The notes under the pieces were generated by a model. The model searched no databases. It had not been told where the DNA came from and worked only from the letters and a program-made list of their open reading frames with translations. A program made the position numbers and the translations under genes. A stretch of 64,000 bases of DNA. Origin: Acholoe squamosa. Its lineage: Eukaryota; Annelida; Polychaeta; Phyllodocida; Polynoidae. Positions 1 to 24,969 of the stretch are shown here, one piece after another. Positions within the stretch are counted from its first letter, which is position 1. Every line of letters starts with the position of its first letter. Where the stretch lies: NCBI GenBank assembly GCA_949317995.1, contig OX439037.1, positions 19,456,324-19,520,323 of the forward strand, in the 5' to 3' direction.

Positions 1-298
1 GATTTAGGCTTTAGTCATATCTCGTATGAGATAACATTCTAATGCCAAAATCTTTGTAAGTAGAATTTATAACTGTCAGATGTGAAAAACGCAGGTTTCA
101 GTTTTTACATCCATGAGACAATTCAAGAATTATTTTCTAATCATTAATTGGATTTATCTGGCAATGCGAAATACTAACATTGCATCTTGGAATTAAAATT
201 TTATTTCTGTTCCCTGCTTCAGTTCACAATCCAACTAACAGTATACAGCAGCGTAACTCAATGATGAAAATCTGAGGGAAATATAGAGATATGCTCAC

Positions 299-13796
<13,498 letters not shown>

Positions 13797-14070
13797 GGGC
13801 AACCCCCGAACCACACAGTGAGCAGGAGCTCCTCCGTGAGCAGCTCAGCACCAGACGGCATCCGCCTCGAGCACCTCCCCCAGCATTCCCTCCAGCTCAC
13901 ACTGTGCCTCCCTCACACCTCGTACACTACTTCTCCGGCACCTCGGGCTCCACTTGTCGTCTTGACTGTACCTCGGGGGGCTATCGTGTATGGTCTCTAG
14001 CCGGGTAGCAGAGCATATCCAGACGTAGCGAGCAGCTTTACAGAGCAGTGTCCCACTCACACATCACGTC
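13797..14070 (-). promoter_or_regulatory. GC-rich putative 5' leader/promoter of the RhoGAP gene
   Basis: This 270-base block is clearly richer in G+C and CpG than its AT-rich surroundings and lies immediately upstream of candidate first exon A. It contains short out-of-frame ATGs on the minus strand. I see no convincing TATA box. Calling it a promoter or leader is inference from composition and position; it could also be an additional 5' exon, because one minus-strand frame is open for 71 codons. Confidence 0.35.
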
Positions 14071-14903
14071 ATCTGTTAAACACACAAAGCACACCGTGAG
14101 ATATAGAACAAGGTTGTTTTTGAACTGTTTGTTGGAAACACCAGATTTGAATGCAACGCCAAGATTTTACACTATTTCAGCTAACATGACCACAAGTTTA
14201 CTTCATGAAGACTCCCTATTGATATTGACTTTTCCATTAAAAATCACCACCATTAATGTTCTCAACATCCATAAGTATTTTATTAAAAGATGTCACCATC
14301 ATCTAAATACATAACGCCTGTCTGAATATATGAAAGCATACATTCAGACTGAATAGCAAGCTAGCTTGTGTTCCAGTTTAATCCTAAAGGTGGCAGCACC
14401 TATCTTCTACCACCCAGCTACTATCCATAACAGGCCCAGGGTTCAGGTAGAACACAGTAATGGAACACAGTTAACTACCTTGGGACATCTAAGTATGCTT
14501 TTAACAAATACATGAGTGCACTTGAATTAATACAAGTGTTTACTATTCCTCTCCTGACTACAGACATGTATCAAGATCCATTGATTTTGATACCGGCGAA
14601 AACATTTCTCATAGAACTAGTCTAATGATTCCTGAGTTCACATGTGCAATCTTCCCGACTCAATCTAACCACATCACAATTCTATTTGACATTTTAAAAA
14701 AGCAATTCATAAAGTAGAGGCTTTCCTGTAATAATCTGATTTAAACATGACTTATATGGTGATCATTTTATAACATCAATTTTACAGGGTATATACCTCC
14801 AGTTTAATGTGAACATTGTAGCAGAGTCCCTAACAATAAAGGGGTGGTGGATGGTCCTAACGAACAGTACTGCTTCCTATACAGTATACATCCATGTATA
14901 AGC
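14071..14903. other. Upstream intergenic DNA
   Basis: AT-rich sequence between the putative RhoGAP promoter and the first MITE. No gene or repeat with ends was found. Confidence 0.4.
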
Positions 14904-15136
14904 CCGTAATCTCCCGCGTAGAAGACGCGCTGCGCGTAGAAGACGCACCCCAAACTCAGCACATGCATTTTCGCGTATAAGACGCACATTTTAAGGCTGA
15001 AATTTGTAAGATTAGTACATTTCTATAGTAAAATTACCCCTCGAATAAGACGCACTCCCAACTTGAAAAAATCCTCTAAGACCCCCCAGCATTTTGTTTG
15101 GCATAGAGGACGCGTCGTATACGCGGGAGATTATGG
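14904..15136. mobile_element. CCGTAATC-family MITE copy 1
   Basis: The ends CCGTAATCTCCCGCGTAGAAG and CTTCTACGCGGGAGATTA-type (right end slightly mutated, TTATGG) are inverted; 233 bp. Subterminal GTATAAGACGC words recur on both strands. It encodes nothing. The right flank is TA; the left flank has lost it. Confidence 0.85.
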
Positions 15137-15429
15137 TACTAACGCGATATTCTCTCTGAGGATCACCATGATACCAAAATTCCAGCACAGACTTGGCGCA
15201 TCTTGATGAGCTAAGAAGATGAAGTTTGGGGCATTACTTGCTGTGCATAAACTGGAGCTGGTAGCTGTGTAAAATATACCTACCCATGGCGGGCTGGTAC
15301 CCAACATTAGGTGTGTTGGGGTCAGTAGGGACAGACATGGCTGGTATGCAGCCTGCCGGGTCACAGTGTAATCTGTCACTAAACATACCCTACACAAACT
15401 AACACCCTTACACCCCGCCCCCCAAACAG

Positions 15430-15800
15430 CATCACCTGACATGCCACTCCCTGACCGACAAAAAACCATGAAAACCTAAGGTTTAAGACACCTTCTAGCA
15501 GGAAATTAACAACGGTAGGGCCAAAAAAAAGAAAAAAAAGGTTTGTTTCTAGTTACCCGACCAACCCTAGCAAAACAGGGCCGATTTTCTTTTTTTTTTT
15601 TTTTTGTTCTTTTTTTTGTGGACAGGATCATAGTAACAATTCCCAATGGAACATTTTTGCATTGTATTCACCGAGGTGGCATTGGTCCTATCAACCAATG
15701 CTTTATAGGCAGAGTGGGATGTGACCAATGCCACTGAGGAGTGGTCATTAATTATCAACAGGGAAGGGGGGTGGGATTTTCGGGCAAAAATTTCCGACCT
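15430..15800. repeat. Patch of truncated MITE ends and A/T tracts
   Basis: The patch contains a CATGCCACTCCCTGACC segment like the 20373 element, a GGGCCAAAAAAAA...GTTTGTTTC segment also seen at 44450, A- and T-homopolymers, and from 15735 a GAGTGGTCATTAATTATCAAC end shared with elements at 62-64 kb. It is best read as several broken dispersed repeats. Confidence 0.5.
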
Positions 15801-15934
15801 ACCGACCCTAGCATTTCAGCTCATGTAACTGGAAACACACTTTTTTTTGCCTAATGCAGTAGACACATCTAAAAAAGGAAAAAAAAAAAAGAAAAAAAAG
15901 AAGGAAAAACTGCATTCCTGTAAAAGCAGGAAGA

Positions 15935-15972
15935 CTGCCACCCCCCCCCCCCCACACACACACACACACATA
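15935..15972. repeat. Poly-C plus (CA)n tract
   Basis: A C run of about 14 bases is followed by about nine CA units. Low complexity, no coding value. Confidence 0.85.
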
Positions 15973-16319
15973 CATATCCTTCCTCTCTCTGACACCCATA
16001 CCTTTACAAACAGAAAAAAAATAAGAATCCTCAACAGGAAACCAAACCAAGTGTCTCCTTACTCCCATGCCATAGGTGCAGCAGCTCTACGGTTTACACA
16101 CTTTCCCCTATTTTTGCTCCTGTTTAACACCGGTATCTTCATCTTATAGTATATCAAAAGCTTGTCTGGCAATCTAAATGCACTGGTACGTTTTCTTTCT
16201 TCACCACAATTTTCTTTACATGTAATAAACACTTACTAAACACACTACCGTACACTTACTAAACACACTACCGTACATGATTGTGGGGTGAGCACATTGT
16301 TCATTTCACCGCCCATTTT

Positions 16320-16771
16320 ACAGAGAGAATTTATGACCTTGTTCTTTACATTTCAGAAAGAGTGTCAACTTGTCATGTTCATTTTCAGAAAGAGTGTCAA
16401 CTTATTCTGTACATTTCTCAAAGAGTGACACCTTGTCCTGTACATTTCACAAAGAGCATCACCTTGTTCTGTACAGTTCACAAAGAATGTCACCTTGTTC
16501 TGTACAGTTCACAAAGACTGTTACCTTGTCCTGTACATTTCAGAAAGAGTGTCAACTTGTCATGTTCATTTTCAGAAAGAGTGTCAACTTATTCTGAACA
16601 TTTCTCAAAGAGTGTCACCTTGTCCTGTACATTTCATAAAGAGTGTCACCTTGTTCTGTACAGTTCACAAAGACTGTTCCCTTGTCCTGTACATTTCACA
16701 AAGAGCGTCACCTTGTCCTGTACATTTCACAAAGAGCGTCACCTTGTCCTGTACATTTCACAAAGAGCGTA
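16320..16771 (+). repeat. 31-bp minisatellite, about 14 units
   Basis: The unit is built around TACATTTCACAAAGAGCGTC followed by ACCTTGTCCTG. Exact spacing of 31 bp is visible at 16689, 16720 and 16751. Because 31 is not a multiple of three and the unit has no forward stop, all three plus-strand frames stay open (up to 171 codons). Two variant units alternate (GTCAACTTGTCATGTTC and GTCACCTTGTCCTG), hinting at a higher-order repeat. It is probably not protein coding. Confidence 0.92.
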
Positions 16772-16989
16772 TATCCACGAGCTATGCACATCATAACTGG
16801 GAAAACTTCCCTAGTACAACAAGTAGGCCAGTGTTTTTCTGCACATGTCACATAAAGAGCACCTCGAGCATAGTTTAATATGGTGTCAGTGAATATCATA
16901 GCCTGAAATAAAACACCATAATCGAGGTGCTTGAAGAGTCCTGCTTTTTAAAGACCTACCAGCATTTTCAGCATTTCTTTTTCGTTCTA

Positions 16990-17236
16990 CCGTAATCTCC
17001 CGGGTATAAGGCGCAGCTCACGTATAAGGCGCACCCCCAACTCAGAGAATGCAAGTCCACGTATAAGGCGCACCTCTATGGGCAGATTTTTGTTACTTTA
17101 GTACTGTTCTATAGTAAAAATACCCCCCCCCCCTATAAGGCACACCCCAAACTCAAGGCAATGTCCCTCCTACGTATAAGACTCAACAGCATTTTGTTTG
17201 GCGTATAAGACGCGCCTTATACGCGGGAGATTACGG
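16990..17236. mobile_element. CCGTAATC-family MITE copy 2 (TA target)
   Basis: A 247-bp element with inverted ends CCGTAATCTCCCGGGTATAAG / CGGGAGATTACGG, flanked on each side by TA. Several GTATAAGGCGC words occur in alternating orientation. The TA duplication fits a Tc1/mariner-type or similar transposase; the family is inferred. Confidence 0.9.
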
Positions 17237-18304
17237 TACTTACACATTGAATGTTTCTTCAAGGCCTACTTTCAGTGCTGTCAAGATATATTTAGAGATT
17301 CTTTTGCCACAGGTGCTCATTCAAAACAATGCAAAATTATGTACTACAAGGCGTGGCATACACACGAAACCAAGCCTTGGTGTGCCTTATACGATTAGCC
17401 CATAGTACGCGGGTGGCCTTATGTGTGGGTTAATATGGCAGCGAACAGTAGCTGGCATGGTGGGGTATACCACCCTGAATAACTGATGTATTTATATGCA
17501 TGATAATAGCGGGAGGTGAAGGGGTGATTGGTGGGGTATAAACACTGCCATCATATATATGTATAGCCATATAAATGGGTGCCATTAATGATATACACTG
17601 TCAGCAATACAAGGCTCCATCAGCAAGGTCAGGGATGGAGTAGGGGGTGGGAGTGGTCATGGCACCCGTGTGTTGACAGACGCTGTGGGTCGTGGTGTCT
17701 GGGTAGATTGTGTTTGGACAGGGCACCAGTGTGGGCGGGGACAAACCATACAACTATATACATGGGCTGGACATACTCATCAGTTTGACCAAAATTCGGT
17801 GACAATTTTACAAAGTTTATGTAATAAGTGCACATACCCTATTAAGCGCACACCCCCTCTTTTGGTGGCATCTTATAATATAATTTCTCGTTTTTGACTG
17901 GGCTACTGGACCAACATTTTGGATATCTTTTTAAGCATGCAGTGCGCTAATAACATCGAATATGGTAATCCAGCACAAACGTCTTTACAGAAAAAGAAAT
18001 ACAGGAAAGAAGTTCCTGTTTTCTTGTTTTTTGTTGTCAACTGCTGGCCAAGACAATAGACCTTTGTGAGTAGATGGTCGTCACGACTCATCAGTACCCC
18101 TGATAATGGGGACGGGGGTATAGCCCATTATCCCCACTTTTGTCCCCGTTTTACAGGTCTTACCAATTCTATGCTCTATATTTATATATGACATCTGTCC
18201 TCCCGCTCCCCTCCACCACAAGCATCATTGGTCTTGTGCTTATGTCAACTATGTGGATATAGAAGAGTCAAGAGACCTCATCATTTCACCCGTTTCAATG
18301 ATAT
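17237..18304. other. Intergenic DNA without clear features
   Basis: About 1 kb between two MITEs. It contains G-rich stretches and short palindromic TATA words but no supported gene or element. Confidence 0.4.
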
Positions 18305-18535
18305 AAGGAATCTCCCGCGTATAAGACGCAGCGTGCATATAAGACGCACCCCTAACTTGCCAATGGCTGTTTCGCGTATGGGACGCACCTCTTAAGGCTG
18401 AATTTTGTAAGATTAGTACATTTCTATAATAAAAAAACCTTGCGTATAAGAAACCCCCAACTTGAGAAATTCCTATAAGAGGCACCAGGCATTTGTTTGG
18501 TGTAGAAGACGCGTCTTATACGCGAGAGATTATGG
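18305..18535. mobile_element. CCGTAATC-family MITE copy 3 (degraded left end)
   Basis: The right end CGCGAGAGATTATGG is followed by TA; the left end AGGAATCTCCCGCG has lost the CCGT start. The interior GCGTATAAGACGC and TTTCTATAATAAAA match copies 1 and 25286. Confidence 0.8.
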
Positions 18536-18910
18536 TATTGTACCATATATACGAGGAGCACAGGCTAATTCTGCCCTGAACTTAGCGAACGGCTCATATG
18601 CAGGAGGTTACAGTAGTAAATATGCATGTGGCATATAGGACGCAAAAATCAATGTACGCATAAATGATCATTGCTTATTCTATCAAAACTCTGGGGGTTT
18701 AAATGCAACAATACGGTATGATGGATGCAACAGAGAAGGGCCCTCCACCAACACCACCTCATTGATCCAACACTTGACAGTGTAAATGGGGACATCCCAT
18801 CTTGTGGTTACATGAAGGTCACTTAAATACCATCTGGGGCCCAGCATGTTTAGCTCATTACTCTAAAAATAGCACCAACACTTCACCAGTCTGGCATCAG
18901 CACTCTTCTT

Positions 18911-19468
18911 CAGGCCTAAAAATAATTTAGTTGTGTTCAGGTAATGGTAGGTACCTTAATCTCTCGCGTATAAGGCGCACCTCGCGTATAAGGCGCATCT
19001 AGAGATGAAGAATATTGTCAAAAAAATCAAAAAATCATAACTTTGGTTCTACTGAATGATTTTCAAAATTCAAAAAGTTATTTGTAGCTAGGGCTCCCCA
19101 GACCCCCTTGAATCCCCCTATCTTATTTTTTGAGTTAGGGGGAGTGTGACATATTAAAATAAAGCTCTTGGTGTCCCCCTTGTGGATCCAGAAAGAACTT
19201 AAAACCCCTCATATAAGACGTGCCTTATACACGGGAGATTACGGTAGGTAGGGGGGAAAAAATTTCGAGATTTTTTTTTTTAGGCCAGCTGTAAATTTTC
19301 ACGCATATGCGATGCAAATTTGATCCAGAAGATCGTGAAAGAAAACTTCTGTCTCTTGATAAGTGCCAAAATATAAGATTTTTCCTCAAAATGCCCATAA
19401 AAAGTTAGGGTAGGGCCAAATAATTAGGGTAGGTAGCGTTGCCTTTTTTTTAGGCCTTATGAAATATG
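18911..19468. mobile_element. AGGCCTAAAA element split by a nested MITE
   Basis: The outer parts (18911-18953 and 19245-19468) align with the complement of 50366-50613: AGGCCTAAAA, TTGTGTT(A/C)AGG, TGTAAATTTTC, ATGCGATGC, GATCGTGA, AAATGCCCATAAAAA, TTAGGGTAGGTAGCGTT occur in the same order. The middle 291 bp is a CCGTAATC-family MITE. The 50-kb copy lacks this insert, which fixes the order of events: the outer element first, then the inner MITE. Confidence 0.8.
18954..19244. mobile_element. CCGTAATC-family MITE copy 4, nested insertion
   Basis: The ends CCTTAATCTCTCGCGTATAAG and CACGGGAGATTACGG are flanked by TA within a GGTAGGTAGG context. At 291 bp it is the longest copy and contains unrelated interior sequence, so it may be a different subfamily using the same ends. 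Confidence 0.8.
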
Positions 19469-19548
19469 AACCCACAAATATAGACGGCACAGTGCCATGG
19501 CCGTATCTGCTAGCAGCAATATTGAACAAAATCTACATGCTTAAAAAA

Positions 19549-20070
19549 AAGCTCGCTATTTAAGCTACATGACAATGACATGACCATGAACAGAGTGGTG
19601 CCTACAGAGTCTGTAGTGTTAGCTACATGACATTATCTTGTGTAGTGTGGTGCCTACAAACTCTCTAATTGTTATCTACATGATATGATATGGGCCTGTA
19701 TTTTAGCTACATAACATGGTCATATATATAGTGATGCCTACAGGGTCTGAAGTGTTAACTACATGACACGACAATAATATGTACAGTGGTTCCTACATGG
19801 TCTCTATCTGTTATCTACATGACATGATATACGGTAGGTCTGTATTGTTAGCTACATGACATGATATGGGTCTGTATTGTTAGCTACTTGACATGATATG
19901 GGTCTGTATTGTTAGCTACATGACATGATATGGGTCTGTATTGTTAGCTACATGACATGATATAGGTCTGTATTGTTAGCTACATGACATGATATAGGTC
20001 TGTATTGTTAGCTACATGACATGATATGGGTCTGTATTGGTATCTGCATGACATGGTCATGTCAATATTA
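19549..20070 (+). repeat. 32-bp minisatellite (GTTAGCTACATGACATGATA...)
   Basis: Regular 32-bp units occur from about 19840 to 20040. Diverged, longer-period units (with GTGGTGCCTACAGAGTCT) lie to the left. Homogeneity at the right side suggests recent expansion there. Confidence 0.9.
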
Positions 20071-20372
20071 TGACCTACATTTCTGAGATGGCCACTCTCA
20101 TCAATGCGAATCTCAGGTTTTGTCAGTGCCTTGGGAGGAAAGGGAGGGTGTACAGGCCCCTGGAGACGTCTCTAACATGGTGTAGACCCTTTTGGTTTGC
20201 ACCCTGTGGAATATGAACCAAGTTGAAGTGGATCTAGCTCTAGGCTAAGGGTAGGAGAGGTAATCAATCTAATGTTGTGGTGGCATCATCAAGTGTGGGT
20301 TTGGATCACTAAGTTAGTGGTTAATGCAGCTTTGGCATGAAGGTATTGTTTCCTATTTTTTATTAGTATGAC

Positions 20373-20514
20373 CAGAGATGCCACTCACTGGCTGACAAAA
20401 ACCAGGAAAACTGGGCTTTGGCCACATTTTACCCAGGAATTTAACATAATTCAATACAGAAATCTTGGAATGAAAACCGGAATTCCTGGTAAACCAGGAA
20501 AAGTGGCATCTCTG
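20373..20514. mobile_element. Short MITE, ends CAGAGATGCCACT, 6-bp duplication
   Basis: The 142-bp element has inverted ends CAGAGATGCCACT / AGTGGCATCTCTG and identical flanks TATGAC on both sides (20367-20372 and 20515-20520). The interior has GGAATTCCTGG. CAG(A/G)G ends recall hAT elements, but those usually make 8-bp duplications, so the superfamily is left open. Confidence 0.82.
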
Positions 20515-20520
20515 TATGAC

Positions 20521-22180
20521 ACAACTGGCTTTTGAAATACATGTACAATTTTGTTGATGGCCTAGAAACCCTCCATTATCATTGGTTACTTAATTAAAGT
20601 AAAGATTTATTGATTTTGGCCAATTTACTATGTAAAGCCAAAGAGGGAAATTGTCACTGTCACAATGACATATGTCACTAATATCAAGATGACATTGAAT
20701 ACAGAGGTTAGAATAGCTAGCATACAGTATGCCACCCCTGCTTTGGTAACTGGGTTCCAGTATTACAAGTATATGGTGTATTTAATACTGACGATTTGCC
20801 GTGGTGTAAAAACAGTTACATCTAGTATGGCGCATTGGTCCTGCGGACCCAGCACATTTGTCAATAATTCATATCGAAAACCTCTCTACAAGTAACCAGC
20901 AAGCCAGCGTCACCCCTACCATATTCACTCATCAGCCAAACAGAAATACACATTAATCCTTCCATGGATCCTCTGACTCCCTTGTCTAGGGGTACGATTC
21001 ATATCCCTTTCTAGAAACCAATAATCTATAGGATAAGCAGACTTAATAATTCAGGATGGAGAGGGGTAGAGCAGCCTGGGGTTGTTTGTATGTTTATGGA
21101 TCGAATCACGTCCTGATGTAAGGCGCTTCGATCATTGGCACAGATTTCTATTTTGTTTGATCTAACACTTACCCCCCATAAATACCTCAATCATATTGCA
21201 CTAGAATACTTACCTCGCATTCACTTTGTTTGAAATCAATATTCATTTCCTTTCATAGAGGTATATTATGTCATCGCCTTAGTGCAAGAAGGTTGTAACT
21301 GACATTTTGGCAAAAATTGAGTTTTCTTCTGTTTTAACATGTATTGACCCTTATCTAGCTAACCTGAAAGTGCTGAAGCTCTGTCTATGATATGTGTGCC
21401 TACAGGCAATGGTCCAATGTTGCTGTTTCCACTTTGTGCTATAGTAAGTGGGATATACTTCTTTTGCCTCTCCTGCAAAACTTGAGAAATGCAGATACAA
21501 CCTTCTTGCCCTAAGGCGACGATGTATCATCCAAACTCCCCTCATTCAATCCTTAAAATCATTCATACTACACATGTCATCTTCCAGATTGATTTTAAAC
21601 TTACTTTTACTTGGTTGCAATCTAACTGTTCAATCAATGTTGGCACAGTTAGTACCAAAAATCCATGCATATTTAAACACTTAAAAAGAAGTCCCTATTG
21701 TTTCAAATATTGACACAATTCACAATCACCCATAGCTTGTATATCCCTGTAGCTTCCATTCATAATTCACATATTGGTCCTAAATTGATGATCATTATTC
21801 ATGAATGTTTCTGGTACATTTAATTGCCCCAACTATAGGCTTTTAGTTTTACAGTGAATTATGCCCAACTATCGAAAGGTTGCACAATTGCAACCCAGGC
21901 AAGTCTCCTCAGCGAAGTTACTTTCATTAATTGTGCCCACTCAATTGGGTCAATGCATACATATCCCAGCGATTGGTCTAATGCAATAAAGCACTATGTG
22001 ACAAACACAGAGATACTAACGTAGGGATTATGCTACGGAGTTGGTGGACCGTGGCTTTCCTCTTGACCTACTTTGCAAGTTGCCTCAATTGCCAATAATG
22101 CATGGGGCTGGGAGGTCCAAACTGCAGATCAGGCCTACCAGAGAAGGTCTACTGTCATCCATCAAGGAATCTGCACTAAC
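20521..22180. other. Intergenic DNA without clear features
   Basis: Unremarkable AT-rich sequence with a few open frames under 80 codons. No repeat ends, splice-supported exons or RNA genes were seen. Confidence 0.4.
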
Positions 22181-22181
22181 T

Positions 22182-23935
22182 ACCACCTCACACTGCAGCC
22201 ATCAGCCCCTACTATGGTACTCAGGGACATGCACATGGCACCATCTTGGTACCACCTCACACTGCAGCCATCAGCCCCTACCACTCAGGGCTGTGCTGGG
22301 TCAGACAGCACATGGCACCATCTTGGTACCACCTCACACTGCAGCCATCAGCCCCTACCACTCAGGGCCGTGCTGGGTCAGACAGCACATGGCACCATCT
22401 TGGTACCACCTCACACTGCAGCCATCAGCCCCTACCACTCAGGGCCGTGCTGGGTCAGACAGCACATGGCACCATCTTGGTACCACCTCACACTGCAGCC
22501 ATCAGCCCCTACTACTCAGGGACATGCCAGGTCAGACAGCACATGGCACCATCTTGGTACCACCTCACACTGCAGCCATCAGCCCCTACCACTCAGGGCC
22601 GTGCTGGGTCAGACAGCACATGGCACCATCTTGGTACCACCTCACGCTGCAGCCATCAGCCCCTACCACTCAGGGCCGTGCTGGTTCAGACAGCACATGG
22701 CACCATCTTGGTACCATCTCACACTGCAGCCATCAGCCCCTACCACTCAGGGCCGTGCTGGGTCAGCCAGCACATGGCACCATCTTGGTACCACCTCACA
22801 CTGCAGCCATCAGCCCCTACCACTCAGGGCCGTGCTGGGTCAGACAGCACATGGCACCATCTTGGTACCACCTCACACTGCAGCCATCAGCCCCTACCAC
22901 TCAGGGCCGTGCTGGGTCAGACAGCACATGGCACCATCTTGGTACCACCTCACACTGCAGCCATCAGCCCCTACCACTCAGGGCCGTGCTGGGTCAGACA
23001 GCACATGGCACCATCTTGGTACCACCTCACACTGCAGCCATCAGCCCCTACCACTCAGGGCCGTGCTGGGTCAGACAGCACATGACACCATCTTGGTACC
23101 ACCTCACACTGCAGCCATCAGCCCCTACTATAGTACTCACATGCCAGGTCAGACAGCACATGGCACCATCTTGGTACCACCTCACACTGCAGCCATCAGC
23201 CCCTACCACTCAGGGCCATGCTGGGTCAGACAGCACATGACCCCATCTTGGTACCACCTCACACTGCAGCCATCAGCCCCTACTATGGTACTCAGGGACA
23301 TGCCAGGTCAGACAGCACATGGCACCATCTTGGTACCACCTCACACTGCAGCCATCAGCCCCTACCACTCAGGGCCGTGCTGGGTCAGCCAGCACATGGC
23401 ACCATCTTGGTACCACCTCACACTGCAGCCATCAGCCCCTACTATGGTACTCAGAGACATGCCAGGTCAGACAGCATATGGCACCATCTTGGTACCACCT
23501 CACACTGCAGCCATCAGCCCCTACCACTTAGGGCCGTGCTGGGTCAGACAGCACATGGCACCATCTTGGTACCACCTCCCACTGCAGCCATCAGCCCCTA
23601 CCACTTAGGGCCGTGCCAGGTCAGACAGCACATAGCACCATCTTGGTACCACCTCACACTGCAGCCATCAGCCCCTACCACTGAGGGTTGTGCTGGGTCA
23701 GACAGCACATGGCACCATCTTGGTACCATCTCACACTGCAGCCATCAGCCCCTACCACTCAGGCCTGTGCTGGGTCAGACAGCATATGGCACCATCTTGG
23801 TACCACCTCACACTGCAGCCATCAGCCCCTACTACTCAGGAACATGCCAGGTCAGAAGGCACATGGCACCATCTTGGTACCAACTCACACTGCAACCATC
23901 AGCCCCTACCACTGAGGGTTGTGCTGGGTCAGACT
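22182..23935 (+). repeat. 77-bp minisatellite, about 22 units
   Basis: The unit runs CACCATCTTGGTACCACCTC, then ACACTGCAGCCATCAGCCCC, then TACCACTCAGGGCCGTGCTG, then GGTCAGACAGCACATGG. Twenty-two CACCATCTTGG starts occur at about 77-bp steps from 22236 to 23866. Some units carry a TACTATGGTACTCAGGGACAT variant and are slightly longer. The unit contains no forward stop codon and 77 is not divisible by 3, so all three forward frames stay open (511, 399 and 279 codons). These frames are a by-product of the repeat; no signal peptide, start context or splice site argues for coding. Confidence 0.95.
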
Positions 23936-24965
23936 AGGGTCAGACAGGACATTGCACAGGGAGAGGGCAGTAAACATCGAATCCTTTAAGAAAAGAGTTG
24001 AGTCTTGGGTGGGGGGGGGGGGGTTCATCCCATCATCAGCCATTAATTAATGACCAATGGTTACTGCAGTTGTCCTTGGGATGTCTGTCTCCCATTCTAC
24101 CAGTGAGCCCTATCCTACCACTATAACCATTGCCTCCACCACAACTCCTGCTGCTGCTGCCACTGGTGGCAAGGCATTGCCTCATATACCACTGCAGCAT
24201 GTAGTGGTAAGTAGTGCTGCCAGGGTGGGGTGGAACTGGTACTGGGCCGGTCAGCAGCAGCACCAGCCACCATGCTGATGGTGTCCCACCATTCTGCTGC
24301 ACCATTCCCACTGTCTGCCTCCCCCTCCATCCACCACCACTGCTGTGGTGGTAGAGGCTGCAGGGATCCGTCCGTGTACAGTACATCAGGCTGCCAGCAA
24401 TGGACGCTGGACTTGTACCCTTACTAACAGCCACCTACCAGTACCAGCCTCAGCCCACCAGCACAGCACAGCCAGCCCGTCACGCTGCTGGAGCAGGGAG
24501 GGCGACGCTGATCAATTCACTTCTAGGCATAAGTGAGCAAGGGGATGGGTTGGGAGGGGTACGTGGGTGGAGGTATCGGTAGGAGGGTTAGGTGAGAGAG
24601 AGAGACAGCCAGGCTCTGAGGTAGAAAGATAGAAAGGCAAGTAGGTAGACAGGCAGGGTAAGGCCCATGGTGTTGGGATATAGTATGTGCTACTATGCTA
24701 TTGCTTCAGTAGCAGTACCCATTAGTGTTAGATAGTGGTATAGAGCCCAACTGTGACAGTGTTTTAGGCAGCAGCAGAAGCAGTGACTGTCATGTGTCTG
24801 GAGAGTGTCACCACAGCAGTCACAGTGGTGGTTGGTGTGGAGGGTAAGGCTGCTGTGAGTGGAAGTCTGAGAATAGTGCTGACGCCCTATTTCTGGCACG
24901 GCCGCTGCTGGTGCTGCTGGAGTCACAGTACTGACTGCTCTTGGTGCCAGATCTCAGTATAGGGA
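23936..24965. other. CAG/CTG-rich intergenic DNA
   Basis: Imperfect CTG/CAG and CCA stretches (for example CTGCTGCTGCCACTGG near 24150) and a poly-G run at 24011-24023. Both strands show open frames because of the trinucleotide bias. No gene is supported. Confidence 0.45.
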
Positions 24966-24969
24966 GTAC

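Noticed and set aside
16281-16878. Three overlapping frames of 75-171 codons
   Set aside because: By-product of the 31-bp minisatellite.
22041-23940. Long plus-strand frames of 511, 399, 279 and 239 codons
   Set aside because: All are overlapping readings of a 77-bp tandem repeat whose unit has no stop codon; no independent coding evidence.
24036-24434. 132-codon minus-strand frame
   Set aside because: Driven by CAG/CTG-biased sequence open on both strands.
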